A stretch of DNA of 64,000 bases. Source: Azospirillum melinis. GTDB lineage: Bacteria; Pseudomonadota; Alphaproteobacteria; Azospirillales; Azospirillaceae. Shown one piece after another: positions 26,621 to 35,863 of the stretch. Under the pieces are notes generated by a model, which was not told where the DNA came from, ran no database searches, and was given only the letters and a program-made list of their open reading frames with translations. Location of the stretch: contig NZ_WHOS01000001.1 in assembly GCF_013340935.1 (NCBI RefSeq), forward strand, positions 248,001 to 312,000. Direction: 5' to 3'. Made by a program: the position numbers and the translations under genes. Position 1 is the first letter of the stretch. Each line of letters begins with the position of its first letter.

Positions 26621-27538
26621 GTGACACTCTTTCCTTCCTTCCGGACGGTGGTCCGGATCGCCGTGACCCTGTTGGTGACCGTGGCGGCGGCCGGCGGCGG
26701 GCTGTGGCTGTGGGATTATTACATGAACGAGCCCTGGACCCGTGACGGCCGCGTCCGTGCCGACATCGTCCAGGTATCGCCCGACGTCGCCGGTCTGGTG
26801 ACCGACGTGCGCGTGACCGACAACCAGCTGGTCCACAAGGGCGACCTGCTGTTCGTCGTCGATCCCGGCCGCTACAGGCTGGCGGTGGAACAGGCTCAGG
26901 CCAACCTCGACAGCGCCAAGGCGGAACTGGCCTACCGCACCGCCGAAGCCCGCCGGTACGAGCAGCTGGGCACCAATGTCGTCTCCACCGCCCAGAAGCA
27001 GGAGGTGGCGTCGGCCATGTCCAAGGCCGCCGCCGCAGCCAAGCAAACCGAAGCGGCGCTCGATCTCGCCCGCTTCAACCTGGAGCGGACGGAGGTCAAG
27101 GCGACGGTCGACGGCTATGTCACCAACCTCCAGATGAAAACCGGCAACTATGTCGCCGCCGGTCAGGCGGTAGTGGCGCTGATCGACAGCCATTCCTTCT
27201 ATGTCATGGGCTATTTCGAAGAGACCAAGCTGCCGCGCATCCATGTCGGCGCTCCGGTTTCCGTCCGCATCATGGGGGCGGGCGCCGATCTGCGCGGCCG
27301 GGTCGACAGCATCACACGCGCCATCGTCGACCGCGACCGGGCGGAGGGCACGGGACTGGTCGCCAACGTCAACCCGACCTTCAACTGGGTCCGGCTGGCC
27401 CAGCGCATCCCCGTGCGCATCGCATTGGACGAGGTGCCGGACGGTCTGCAACTGGTCGCCGGCCGCACCGCGACCGTGTCGGTGATCGGCTCTCCGGACG
27501 GCTCGGCGAAGGTCGCACAGTTGCCAGCCGGGCAGTGA
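26621..27538 (+). CDS. HlyD/EmrA-type membrane fusion protein (AaeA-like)
   Basis: 305-aa periplasmic adaptor anchored by one N-terminal helix (about 11-31). The biotinyl-lipoyl-like half domains are marked by VQVSPDVAGLVTDVRVTDNQ and ATVDGYVTNLQMKTGNYV, with a coiled-coil hairpin of about 100-150 between them (AKAELAYRTAEARRYEQL). GTG start with GAGG 10 bases upstream. It precedes a FUSC channel gene by 10 bp, giving the tripartite arrangement of p-hydroxybenzoic/fusaric acid efflux. The outer membrane channel is not in the window. Confidence 0.92.
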   Translation: MTLFPSFRTVVRIAVTLLVTVAAAGGGLWLWDYYMNEPWTRDGRVRADIVQVSPDVAGLVTDVRVTDNQLVHKGDLLFVVDPGRYRLAVEQAQANLDSAKAELAYRTAEARRYEQLGTNVVSTAQKQEVASAMSKAAAAAKQTEAALDLARFNLERTEVKATVDGYVTNLQMKTGNYVAAGQAVVALIDSHSFYVMGYFEETKLPRIHVGAPVSVRIMGAGADLRGRVDSITRAIVDRDRAEGTGLVANVNPTFNWVRLAQRIPVRIALDEVPDGLQLVAGRTATVSVIGSPDGSAKVAQLPAGQ

Positions 27539-27548
27539 GCGCACCGCC

Positions 27549-29648
27549 ATGCCAAAAGCATCCTCCTGGGCCCCTTCCCTCGACGAGCTGGTCTTCTCGC
27601 TGAAGTCCTTCGCCGCCTCCATGCTGGCGCTCTACATCGCCTTCGGCATGGGCTTGCCGCGGCCTTTCTGGGCGATGCTGACCGCCTATGTGGTGTCGAG
27701 CCCGCTGTCTGGAACCGTGCGATCGAAGGCGGTCTACCGCGTCGCCGGCACGGTCGTCGGCTGCATTGCCGCCATCGTCCTGACGGTCGAGCTGGTCAAC
27801 GCGCCGGAACTGCTGTCGCTGGCGGTCGGGCTGTGGGTCGGCGGCTGCCTGTTCATCTCGCTGCTGGACCGCACGCCGCGCAGCTATGCCTTCATGCTGG
27901 CCGGCTACACCGCCGGCCTGATCGTCTTCCCCGGCGTCGCCAATCCGGAGGCGATCTTCGACACCGGGCTGGCCCGGGTCGAGGAGATCATCCTCGGCAT
28001 CGTCTGCGCCACCGTCATCCACAGCGTCATCCTGCCGCGCGGCATGGGGCCGGTCCTGCTCGGCAAGCTCGATGCCTCGCTGCGCGATGCGGAACGCTGG
28101 ACGCTCGACGCGCTGGAGCAGGTCGCCACCGACGCACGGCTGCGCGACCGCCACAAGATGGCGACCGATCTGACCGAACTGCGGGTGATGACCACCCACC
28201 TGCCCTACGACACCTCCGACCTGCGCTGGATGACCCGGCCGATGCGGGCCTTGCAGGACCGCATGGTCTATCTGCTGCCGGTGTTGACTGCCGTGCATGA
28301 CCGGCTGGGCGCGTTGCGCCGCCCGGATGGCGCGATGCCGCCGGATCTCGCGCCGATGGTGGCCGCGGTCCGCGATTGGATCGCCGCCGGTGCCGCCGCC
28401 AATCCGGCGGACGCCGTCCGGCTGATCGACCGGCTCGACCGGCTGGAAGCGGCGGAGTCCTCGCAGGCGACGGACGGCTGGGAGGCCGCGACCCGCTTCA
28501 GCTTCATCCGCCGCCTGCGGTCGCTTGTGGAAATCCACCGCGATTGCCGGGACCTGCGGGCACACCTGGCCACGGGCGAGCAAGCCCTGCCCGACCATCT
28601 CGACCCGCTGGCCCGCAAGCGCTCGCACGGCGTCTTCCATCTGGATCACGGGATGGCGGCATGGTCGGCGGCAGCGGCCCTGCTGGGCATCACCAGCGTC
28701 TGCGCCTTCTGGATCCTGACCGGCTGGTCGTCCGGATCGGCGGCGGCGATGATGGTCGCGGTCTTCACCTGCTTCTTTGCGTCCTTCGACGATCCGGTGC
28801 CGGGCATCCGCCTGTTCCTGGTCTACACGATGGCCTCGCTGCCGCTGTCCGCCTTCTATCTGCTGGTGGTCCTGCCATCCTTCGACAGCTTCCCGATGCT
28901 GGCGCTCTGTCTGGCGCCGACGCTGGTGACGCTGGGCGTCTTCGTTGCGCGCCCGGCGACGATGGGCAAGGCGATGGCGCTGATCTTCGGCGTCGGCGGC
29001 TCGCTCAGCCTGCTCGACACCGGCAACGGCGATTTCGCCTCCTTCCTGAACAGCAGCATCGGACAGATCGTCGGCATCGTCGGCGCCATGCTGGTCACCC
29101 GCATGTGCCGGTCGGTCGGTGCGGCGTGGAGCGCCCGGCGCCTGCTGCACATCGGCTGGCGCGAGATCGCCGATATGGCCCGCACACGTGGGGTACCGGC
29201 CAATGACGGCTTCGAAAGCCGCATGCTGGACCGCGTCGGCCTGCTGTCCGCCCGGCTGGCGCAGGCCGGCGGCTCGGTGGATGTGGACGCCATCGATGCG
29301 GTGCGCGACCTGCGGGTCGGGTTGAACATCGTCGAGCTTCAGCGGGCGCGCCCGGTGCTGGGCCGTGCAGGCGGAGCGGCGCTGGACCGGCTTCTGCGTG
29401 GCGTCTCTGTTCATTTCCGCGCCTTGTCGGCCAAACGGCCGGACCCGGCGCCGGCCGAGCTGCTGGGCAGCATGGACGAGCTTCTGTCCGCCATCGGCAC
29501 CGCCCAGCCCTGCCCCGAGCGTGACCGGGCCGTGGTGGCGCTCGCCTCGCTGCGGCGCAGCCTGTTCCCGGGCGCGGCCCTGGAACCGCCGCCTCTGGCC
29601 AACGAGGAGATCCCTCAGACGATGCATCAGGAAAGGGCACGCGCATGA
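27549..29648 (+). CDS. FUSC family inner-membrane efflux protein (AaeB/fusaric acid resistance)
   Basis: 699 aa with two clusters of hydrophobic helices, about residues 18-150 and 370-510, each followed by a long cytoplasmic domain, the FUSC duplication. FWAMLTAYVVSSPLSGTVRS in the first half is a family signature. It would export aromatic acids or related toxic compounds together with the HlyD-type adaptor upstream. Its stop overlaps the DUF1656 start by ATGA. Confidence 0.92.
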   Translation: MPKASSWAPSLDELVFSLKSFAASMLALYIAFGMGLPRPFWAMLTAYVVSSPLSGTVRSKAVYRVAGTVVGCIAAIVLTVELVNAPELLSLAVGLWVGGCLFISLLDRTPRSYAFMLAGYTAGLIVFPGVANPEAIFDTGLARVEEIILGIVCATVIHSVILPRGMGPVLLGKLDASLRDAERWTLDALEQVATDARLRDRHKMATDLTELRVMTTHLPYDTSDLRWMTRPMRALQDRMVYLLPVLTAVHDRLGALRRPDGAMPPDLAPMVAAVRDWIAAGAAANPADAVRLIDRLDRLEAAESSQATDGWEAATRFSFIRRLRSLVEIHRDCRDLRAHLATGEQALPDHLDPLARKRSHGVFHLDHGMAAWSAAAALLGITSVCAFWILTGWSSGSAAAMMVAVFTCFFASFDDPVPGIRLFLVYTMASLPLSAFYLLVVLPSFDSFPMLALCLAPTLVTLGVFVARPATMGKAMALIFGVGGSLSLLDTGNGDFASFLNSSIGQIVGIVGAMLVTRMCRSVGAAWSARRLLHIGWREIADMARTRGVPANDGFESRMLDRVGLLSARLAQAGGSVDVDAIDAVRDLRVGLNIVELQRARPVLGRAGGAALDRLLRGVSVHFRALSAKRPDPAPAELLGSMDELLSAIGTAQPCPERDRAVVALASLRRSLFPGAALEPPPLANEEIPQTMHQERARA

Positions 29649-29854
29649 TCGGCGAAATCGATGTCTACGGCCTGTTCCTGCCGCCGCTGCTGATCATGGC
29701 CGTGGTTGCCTGGGCGGTGTCGGCGCTTTTGCGGCGGGGGCTGCGCGCCATCGGCGCCTATGGCTGGGTGTGGCACGCGCCGCTGTTCGACTTCGCGCTC
29801 TATGTGCTGGTGCTGAGCGGGCTTGCCGGCCTGTGGTCGGTCTGGTCGGCCTGA
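29645..29854 (+). CDS. DUF1656 small membrane protein (AaeX-like)
   Basis: 69 aa with two hydrophobic helices (about 9-30 and 47-66). The N-terminus EIDVYGLFLPPLL is typical of DUF1656, which accompanies HlyD/FUSC efflux pairs; its function is unproven. Usually it is the first gene of such operons, but here it is last, overlapping the FUSC stop by 4 bases. Confidence 0.88.
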   Translation: MIGEIDVYGLFLPPLLIMAVVAWAVSALLRRGLRAIGAYGWVWHAPLFDFALYVLVLSGLAGLWSVWSA

Positions 29855-29926
29855 TGCGATCCGGCGGACCCGTTCCGCCTGAAATCGTCCACACCGCGGG
29901 CTATCCGGCATGCTAGTCTTGCCGCC

Positions 29927-31282
29927 ATGACCGCCCCCCTGTCGCAGCCCTTCTCCATCCCCGGCATCCCGTCCGATGCCGACGCCGAGAGCGCCTGGAT
30001 CGACGTGATCCGGAAGATGGACGAGACCTACGCCAATCTGGTAACACAACAGGTGGAGCTGGAGCGCAAGAATGCGGAGCTTGAGGAGGCGCAGGCCTTC
30101 ATCGCCAGCGTCCTGGGTTCCATGACCGACGTCCTGATCGCCTGTGACCGCGATGGCCGGATCGAGCAGACCAACCCGGCGGCCGAACGGGCGCTCGGTT
30201 GTGCCGGGCGCGACCTGACGGGGCGGCCGCTGCGCGATTTCCTCGACCCGGCTTTTCATCCTGCCTTCGCCCGGCTGTGCAGCGCCGCCCTGCAGCGCGA
30301 GGAGGTCAGCGATGTCGAGCTGTCTCTGCGCGGCCCCACCGGCCCCTTCCCGGTCGCGGTCAACAGCACGGTTCGCTACGACCAGCGCGGCCATGCCATC
30401 GGGCTGGTTCTGGTCGGCCGCCCCATCGGGGAATTGCGCCGCGCCTACCGCGACCTTGCCGCTGCCCATGAAGGGCTGAAGCAGACCCAGCAGCAGCTTG
30501 TCCATTCGGAAAAGATGGCCTCGCTCGGCCGGCTGGTGGCGGGGGTGGCGCATGAGCTGAACAACCCGATCTCCTTCGTCTACGGCAACGCCCATGCCAT
30601 GCGCCGCTATGTCGACCGGATGACCGCCTATCTCGACCGCGTGCATGACGGCGCCGCGGCGGCAGAACTGGCGGGCCTGCGCAAGGACCTGCGCATCGAC
30701 CGCGCCCGTGCCGATGCCGCGGCGACGCTGGACGGCATGCTGGAGGGGACGGAGCGGGTGCGCGACATCGTGGCGGAACTTCGCCGCTTCTCGTCGGAAC
30801 AGAAGCACGCCTCGGAACGCTTTGATCTGACGGGACTTTTGCGTTCCGCGGTCACCTGGGTCGCCAAGGCGCAGATGCCCGACCTGACCGTCGTTTTCGA
30901 CCTGCCCGACACGCTGGACATCGCCGGCCATCCCGGTCATCTGCATCAGGTCGCGATGAATCTGGTCCAGAACGCCATCGACGCCATGGCCGGTGCAGCG
31001 GTCAAGCGGCTGGAACTGCATGGGCGGGAGGAGGCCGGGAGGGTTATCGTCACCATCCGCGACACCGGCCACGGCATTCCCGAGGCGATCCTGGCCCGCA
31101 TCTTCGATCCCTTCTTCACAACCAAGCCTGTTGGCAAGGGCACCGGGCTTGGCCTGTCGATCAGCTACCAGCTGGTGCACGACCATGGCGGCGCGCTGTC
31201 CGCCGCCAACCATCCGGAAGGCGGGGCTCAGTTCACCCTGACCCTGCCGGCCGCCGGTCAGCGTGAAGGAGCCGGACGATGA
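29927..31282 (+). CDS. hupT: hydrogenase-regulating sensor histidine kinase HupT/HoxJ
   Basis: 451-aa soluble kinase. A coiled-coil N-terminus (about 30-58) leads to a PAS domain (about 58-180), then the phosphoacceptor region [19 protein letters not shown] (His 209) and the ATPase boxes [19 protein letters not shown] and [10 protein letters not shown]. In H2-sensing bacteria HupT forms a complex with the regulatory hydrogenase HupUV and acts on the NtrC-type regulator HupR/HoxA; both partners are encoded nearby. Its stop overlaps the hupU start by 4 bases. No transmembrane helix, as expected for a cytoplasmic H2-sensing complex. Confidence 0.93.
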   Translation: MTAPLSQPFSIPGIPSDADAESAWIDVIRKMDETYANLVTQQVELERKNAELEEAQAFIASVLGSMTDVLIACDRDGRIEQTNPAAERALGCAGRDLTGRPLRDFLDPAFHPAFARLCSAALQREEVSDVELSLRGPTGPFPVAVNSTVRYDQRGHAIGLVLVGRPIGELRRAYRDLAAAHEGLKQTQQQLVHSEKMASLGRLVAGVAHELNNPISFVYGNAHAMRRYVDRMTAYLDRVHDGAAAAELAGLRKDLRIDRARADAAATLDGMLEGTERVRDIVAELRRFSSEQKHASERFDLTGLLRSAVTWVAKAQMPDLTVVFDLPDTLDIAGHPGHLHQVAMNLVQNAIDAMAGAAVKRLELHGREEAGRVIVTIRDTGHGIPEAILARIFDPFFTTKPVGKGTGLGLSISYQLVHDHGGALSAANHPEGGAQFTLTLPAAGQREGAGR

Positions 31283-32289
31283 GAGAGCGCCCACTGTCGG
31301 TGCTGTGGCTCCAATCGGGCGGCTGCGGCGGCTGCACCATGTCGCTGCTCTGCGCCGAATCCCCGGATCTGCTGATGCTGCTGGAGACCGCTGGCATCCG
31401 GTTGCTCTGGCACCCCAGCCTGTCGGAAGAGACTGGAGCGGAGGCGGTCGGGCTGTTCGAACGCATCCTGTCGGGGGCAGAGCCGCTGGACGTGCTGTGC
31501 GTCGAGGGATCGCTGCTGCGCGGACCGAACGGCACCGGGCGCTTCCATGTTCTGGCGGGGACCGGGCGACCGACCATCGATTGGGCGCGGGATCTGGCGG
31601 CCGTCGCCGGCACCGTGGTCGCCATCGGCACCTGCGCGGCCTTCGGCGGCATCACCGCGGGCGGCGAGAACATCGCCGATGCCTGTGGCCTGCACTATGA
31701 GGGCACGCAGCGCGGCGGTGCCTTGGGCGCGGAGTTCCGGGCCCGGGGTGGCTTGCCGGTGGTCAATGTCGCGGGATGCCCGACCCATCCGAACTGGGTG
31801 ACCGAAACGCTGATGCTGCTGGCCGAGAACGCGCTCACCGCCTCCGACCTCGACCTTTACCAGCGCCCGCGCTTCTATGCCGACCATCTGGTCCACCATG
31901 GCTGTCCGCGCAACGAGTATTACGAATACAAGGCCAGTGCGGAAAAGCCATCCGATCTCGGTTGCCTGATGGAACATATGGGCTGCCTCGGCACCCAGGC
32001 GCATGCCGACTGCAACACCCGCCTGTGGAATGGCGAAGGCTCCTGCACCCGTGGCGGCTATGCCTGCATCAACTGCACGGCACCGGGATTCGAAGAGCCC
32101 GGTCATCCGTTCCAGCAGACGCCGAAATTTGCCGGCATCCCCATCGGTCTGCCCACCGACATGCCGAAGGCGTGGTTCGTCGCGCTGGCCTCCCTTGCGA
32201 AGGCGGCGACGCCGGAGCGGGTGCGCCGCAACGCCGCCGCCGACCGCATCGTCGTCGCCCCCACCGTCCGCCCCACCCGGAAAGGCTGA
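31279..32289 (+). CDS. hupU: regulatory [NiFe]-hydrogenase (H2 sensor) small subunit HupU/HoxB
   Basis: 336 aa, carrying the iron-sulfur clusters of the H2 sensor. The proximal-cluster cysteines begin at QSGGCGGCTMS (Cys16, Cys19); GTCAAFGG and VAGCPTHPNWV supply others. HHGCPRNEYYE and the C-terminal Cys-rich stretch (MGCLGTQAHADCNTRLWN, CINCTAPGF) bind the distal clusters. There is no Tat signal, which separates it from the catalytic HupS and places it in the cytoplasm. The start overlaps the hupT stop. Confidence 0.95.
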   Translation: MRERPLSVLWLQSGGCGGCTMSLLCAESPDLLMLLETAGIRLLWHPSLSEETGAEAVGLFERILSGAEPLDVLCVEGSLLRGPNGTGRFHVLAGTGRPTIDWARDLAAVAGTVVAIGTCAAFGGITAGGENIADACGLHYEGTQRGGALGAEFRARGGLPVVNVAGCPTHPNWVTETLMLLAENALTASDLDLYQRPRFYADHLVHHGCPRNEYYEYKASAEKPSDLGCLMEHMGCLGTQAHADCNTRLWNGEGSCTRGGYACINCTAPGFEEPGHPFQQTPKFAGIPIGLPTDMPKAWFVALASLAKAATPERVRRNAAADRIVVAPTVRPTRKG

Positions 32290-32293
32290 TCCG

Positions 32294-33757
32294 GTGAGCG
32301 AAACCCCAAACCGCCGCCTGATCGTCGGCCCGTTCAACCGCGTGGAAGGCGATCTTGAAGTCCAGCTTGAGATATCCGGCACAAGTGTCTCTTCTGCATA
32401 CGTAAATTCGCCGATGTTCCGCGGGTTCGAGCGCATTCTGGAGGGGCGTGACCCGATGGATGCGCTGGTGGTGGCACCGCGGATCTGCGGCATCTGCTCC
32501 GTCTCGCAGAGCCATGCGGCGGCGCTGGCGCTGGCCGGCGTCATGGGGCTGGAGGTGCCGCGCAACGGGCTGCTCGCGACCAACCTGATGACGGCGACCG
32601 AGAATGTCGCCGACCATCTGACTCATTTTCACCTGTTCTTCATGCCCGACTTCGCCCGCCCCGCCTACCAGGGCCGACCATGGTTCGAGAAGGCGGAGGC
32701 ACGGTTCAAAGCTGCCCAGGGCATTGCGGTGCGTAGCGCCACGGCGGCACGGGCGGAGCTGTTCCATGTGCTGGGCATCCTGGGCGGCAAGTGGCCGCAT
32801 ACCCTGACGCTTCAGCCCGGCGGCGTCACCCGTGCGGTCGACGCGCGCGACCGGGTGCGGTTGCTCGCCACCGTCCGCAGTTTCCGCCGTTTCCTGGAGG
32901 ACAGCCTGTTCGGCGCGCCGCTCGACCGGGTGCTGGCCCTCGCGGGGCCGGAGGATTTGGAGCGCTGGCGCATCTCCGGTCCGGCCGGCGACTTCCGCCT
33001 GTTCCTGGAGATTGCCGACGATTTGGAACTTGCTGCGCTCGGCCGTGCCTATGGCCGGTTCCTCAGTCACGGCGCCTATGCCGACCCGGAGGGCGGACAT
33101 CTCTATCGCCGCGGCACCTTTGCCGACGGTCTGGGCGGCCCCTTCGATCCGGATCGGGTGGCGGAGCATCACCGGTTCAGCCGTATGGCCGGACAGGACC
33201 GCCCGCATCCACCCTTCTCCGGTTCCACCGTTCCGGATGGCATGGACGAAGCCGGTTACAGCTGGTGCAAGGCGCCGCGGTTGGATGGCCTGCCCTATGA
33301 GACCGGAGCCATTGCCCGGCAACTGGTGGACGGCCATCCGTTGATCCGGACGCTGGCGGCACAGGATGGCGGTTCGGTGCGCAGCCGGGTGATTGCCCGT
33401 TTGCTTGAACTGGCCCGCACCACCGATGCGATGGAAGGCTGGTTGCGTGCCATCGATCCGTCGGCCCCCTGGTGTGCGGCTTCGGAAATGCCGGACAGCG
33501 CGCAGGCGGTTGGGCTGACGGAGGCCGCGCGCGGGGCATTAGGGCATTGGCTGCGGATTGAACGCGGGAAGATCGCCGGTTACCAGATCATCGCCCCGAC
33601 CACTTGGAACTTCTCACCGCGCGACTTGGACGGAGTGCCCGGACCTCTGGAGCAGGCTCTTGTAGGCGCGCCGGTAGCGGAAGGAGAACGCACGCCTCTT
33701 TCTGTTCAACATATCGTAAGATCTTTCGATCCCTGCATGGTATGTACGGTTCACTGA
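32294..33757 (+). CDS. hupV: regulatory [NiFe]-hydrogenase (H2 sensor) large subunit HupV/HoxC
   Basis: 487 aa with a GTG start at 32294, 4 bp after hupU. The NiFe-site motifs are RICGICSVSQSHAA near residue 57 and DPCMVCTVH at the very C-terminus (479-487). The protein ends exactly at the His after which catalytic large subunits are cleaved, so no protease processing is needed; this is diagnostic of sensory hydrogenases. It should bind H2 and signal through HupT. Confidence 0.95.
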   Translation: MSETPNRRLIVGPFNRVEGDLEVQLEISGTSVSSAYVNSPMFRGFERILEGRDPMDALVVAPRICGICSVSQSHAAALALAGVMGLEVPRNGLLATNLMTATENVADHLTHFHLFFMPDFARPAYQGRPWFEKAEARFKAAQGIAVRSATAARAELFHVLGILGGKWPHTLTLQPGGVTRAVDARDRVRLLATVRSFRRFLEDSLFGAPLDRVLALAGPEDLERWRISGPAGDFRLFLEIADDLELAALGRAYGRFLSHGAYADPEGGHLYRRGTFADGLGGPFDPDRVAEHHRFSRMAGQDRPHPPFSGSTVPDGMDEAGYSWCKAPRLDGLPYETGAIARQLVDGHPLIRTLAAQDGGSVRSRVIARLLELARTTDAMEGWLRAIDPSAPWCAASEMPDSAQAVGLTEAARGALGHWLRIERGKIAGYQIIAPTTWNFSPRDLDGVPGPLEQALVGAPVAEGERTPLSVQHIVRSFDPCMVCTVH

Positions 33758-33820
33758 ATATTTTAACCTGCTTACACCATAGAAATCAAAAGTTATTAGA
33801 AATATTAATTGAGGGTTTAC

Positions 33821-33889
33821 TTACGAGATGATGAAGGCAGCGTAGGACATTACACTGACAAACATCAGCAGAGAGACCATCGGGGCCAT
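33821..33889 (-). CDS. 22-aa single-helix membrane microprotein (putative)
   Basis: The ORF reads MAPMVSLLMFVSVMSYAAFI followed by IS and a stop. Nearly the whole peptide is one hydrophobic helix rich in Met, Val, Leu and Ser. The ATG at 33889 is preceded by GGAG with a 7-base gap, a good ribosome binding site in otherwise AT-rich DNA, which is why it is called. The longer in-frame ORF from 34144 lacks such support. Very short membrane proteins of this kind often serve as accessory subunits of respiratory or transport complexes; I do not recognise a family. Confidence 0.45.
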   Translation of the reverse strand: MAPMVSLLMFVSVMSYAAFIIS

Positions 33890-34181
33890 TTTCAATCTCC
33901 ATCGGACTGGTGGTTCATTCCCTTCCAAAGGATCTACGCCTCGTCTGGGTTGGGATAAATACCCCGTTCCCGGATTCATCGTTCGGAGTTTTCGAACAAT
34001 GGACGGCGTTTGCCGCCCCCTGTTGACAGCGTGCCGACGCTCTGTCGTCCGCTGCGCTTCCTGTTCGCCGAAGCCCGCGAAATCATGAAAAAGAAAGAAT
34101 CCTGCGCCCCACAGACGGCGTCCCTGGATGGTACAGGTTTTCACCTATGCCGACTGCCTCAGATTTTTAGAGGATTCCCTT

Positions 34182-34193
34182 CAACATATGTTG
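34182..34193. repeat. perfect palindrome CAACATATGTTG
   Basis: A 12-bp perfect palindrome 162 bp before the GGDEF-EAL-like gene; a possible regulator site, with no known consensus matched. Confidence 0.35.
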
Positions 34194-34354
34194 GAACGCT
34201 AAATTGATGACCGATAAAGCGGACTTCGTTCAGAAATAAAAAGCGCCCCTTTACGCTATAGTTATTACAACTTCATAGCCTTGAAAACTTACAATAAAAA
34301 ATCAGCATCGATCGAAGGCCCCGTTCCCGTGCTTCGGCAAAAGAGGGTGCAGCC

Positions 34355-35650
34355 ATGACTGACCAGACATTCGCCGATCCTGCCTCATCGATTGAAGAGA
34401 CGCCCGCAATCCCGGACCAGACGAAGGCGCGTCTGCGGCACATTCTGGCTGGGGGACAGCGTCATTCGGCCGGTGCCGTCCAACTGATCGGACTGGGCAC
34501 CCTGCGCGACCGGTTGGGCAAGCGCTGGGACATCGTCAAGGAGCGCATCTACGAACAGACCGAACGACTGTTCGACCGCCATCTGCCCCCATCCGATGTC
34601 TGGCTGCGGGCCGACGACGCGAATTATCTGGTGGTTTTCGCGACGCTTGACCGGCAGGCAGCCGAACTGATCTGCGGCAGGATCGTGTCGGAACTGCATC
34701 GGCTGATGCTGGGAAACAGCGACACGAGCCAGATAACCGTGCGCAGCATCGTGACCGAACTCGACGGCAACATCGCCGTCGAAGCGATGCAACTCGATCA
34801 GTTGATTGCGAGGGCCGCCCAGCAGGGCGCCGCTTCTCCGCAAAGCGAGGCGGCCGATGCCGGCGATGCCCGGACGGTTCCCACCGCCGATGCGCACGAC
34901 GGCGGCAGCTTCCACCCGACCATCTGCTATCGCCCGGTATTCGATACATCCCACAAGGTGCTGTCCACCTATGTGTGCCACGCCGATGAGGAAACGAAAC
35001 GTATCCTGAATGCCCTGTCGACCGATGATGCGCGAAGCGAGGATTACAGATTCAGAACCGATATGGAACTCCTGAGCCAGTCGATAGAAATCTATGAGGA
35101 GCTGTACAAAAACAGCTTCCGCTATATCCAGAATCTAACGGTGAGCTTTTCCACACTCTCGATTGGCCGGCATCGGCGGGAATACCTCGCTCGCTGCCAT
35201 TCGATCCCGTCGCATCTCATACCCTTCATCGTGTTCGTCATACAGGGGGTTCCCACCGGTGTCCCCTATAGCCGAATCTCCGAAATCACGACGATCCTGA
35301 AGCCATATTCGCGCGCCGTCCTTGTCCTGCTCGACGACGGAGCGCCAAATCTCGCGGCTTTCGCCCAGGCAGGCGTCCGCGGCATGGGCATAACGGTTCA
35401 TGCCGGGGAACCGGATGCACGGGCAACCAATCGCCTCCATAGCTTTGGAACCCATGTGCACCGCCATGGCATGATCTTCTTCGTCGATGGCATCAGGTCG
35501 GCGGCCATGCTGCGCATCGCCGAGGATGCCGGAGCGTCCTATGTGGCGGGACCGCTGATCGGCCAGGACACCGATGTGCCCGGGCATATGAAACGCATGA
35601 CCGAACGGGAACTGATCCAGAAATCCGCCAAAACCGCCCGTCATCGCTGA
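34355..35650 (+). CDS. degenerate GGDEF-EAL domain-like protein (function unknown)
   Basis: 431 aa, not membrane-bound. Residues about 40-150 align by eye with a GGDEF domain, but the active site reads RADDANYLVVF where RLGGDEFLVVF would be expected. Residues about 185-420 resemble an EAL domain: YRPVFDTSHKVLSTYV stands where the YQPIvd...EAL strand should be, and AGASYVAGPLIGQD matches the C-terminal EAL strand. The catalytic Glu of EAL and the GGDEF acidic residues are absent, so neither synthesis nor hydrolysis of cyclic di-GMP is expected; ligand binding or a scaffold role remains possible. It sits between the H2 sensor genes and the hydrogenase maturation operon. Confidence 0.65.
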   Translation: MTDQTFADPASSIEETPAIPDQTKARLRHILAGGQRHSAGAVQLIGLGTLRDRLGKRWDIVKERIYEQTERLFDRHLPPSDVWLRADDANYLVVFATLDRQAAELICGRIVSELHRLMLGNSDTSQITVRSIVTELDGNIAVEAMQLDQLIARAAQQGAASPQSEAADAGDARTVPTADAHDGGSFHPTICYRPVFDTSHKVLSTYVCHADEETKRILNALSTDDARSEDYRFRTDMELLSQSIEIYEELYKNSFRYIQNLTVSFSTLSIGRHRREYLARCHSIPSHLIPFIVFVIQGVPTGVPYSRISEITTILKPYSRAVLVLLDDGAPNLAAFAQAGVRGMGITVHAGEPDARATNRLHSFGTHVHRHGMIFFVDGIRSAAMLRIAEDAGASYVAGPLIGQDTDVPGHMKRMTERELIQKSAKTARHR

Positions 35651-35669
35651 CCGGCAAGCTTCCAGCCAT

Positions 35670-35690
35670 ACTGGCAAGTTGATTGCCAGT
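35670..35690. terminator. inverted repeat ACTGGCA-N7-TGCCAGT after the GGDEF-EAL-like gene
   Basis: A 7-bp perfect stem with a 7-base loop, 20 bp past the stop codon, followed by TTTCC. It could be a weak terminator; it also lies about 100 bp upstream of the hupD sigma-54 promoter, where an activator such as HoxA would bind, so an operator role is possible. Confidence 0.4.
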
Positions 35691-35791
35691 TTCCACGCAT
35701 GCTGTAATGTTGATGTCCACAATCGCTGCTATATCGAGCGATGGGCGTCGAAATACGCAATCCAATCAATGGCCTGACCCAGCCGCCGATC

Positions 35792-35808
35792 CTGGCATGG
35801 AACTTGTA
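35792..35808 (+). promoter_or_regulatory. sigma-54 (-24/-12) promoter upstream of hupD
   Basis: CTGGCATGGAACTTGTA matches the consensus YTGGCACGRNNNTTGCW at all but two defined positions, with GG and the second element at correct spacing. Transcription would start near 35820 and give a 5' leader of about 45 bases before the hupD ATG at 35864. It fits activation by the NtrC-type HoxA encoded downstream. Confidence 0.7.
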
Positions 35809-35863
35809 CGAACGATGGTTCGGCGGCAGGACGCCGCATCATTGGACGGATGCCGGGGCACAA

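Larger units (their letters stand above)
33758..34354. other. AT-rich intergenic region between hupV and the GGDEF-EAL-like gene
   Basis: About 600 bp, visibly lower in GC than the rest of the window. It holds one well-supported microprotein ORF on the minus strand (33821-33889), a perfect 12-bp palindrome (34182-34193) and, near 34230-34320, A/T-rich sequence suitable for promoter elements of the downstream gene. An open frame at 34010-34207 (with an internal ATG at 34084) lacks a ribosome binding site and is not called. Confidence 0.6.

Noticed and set aside
34010..34207. 65-codon ORF containing MKKKESCAPQ
   Set aside because: No ribosome binding site before either start; composition unlike a coding sequence.
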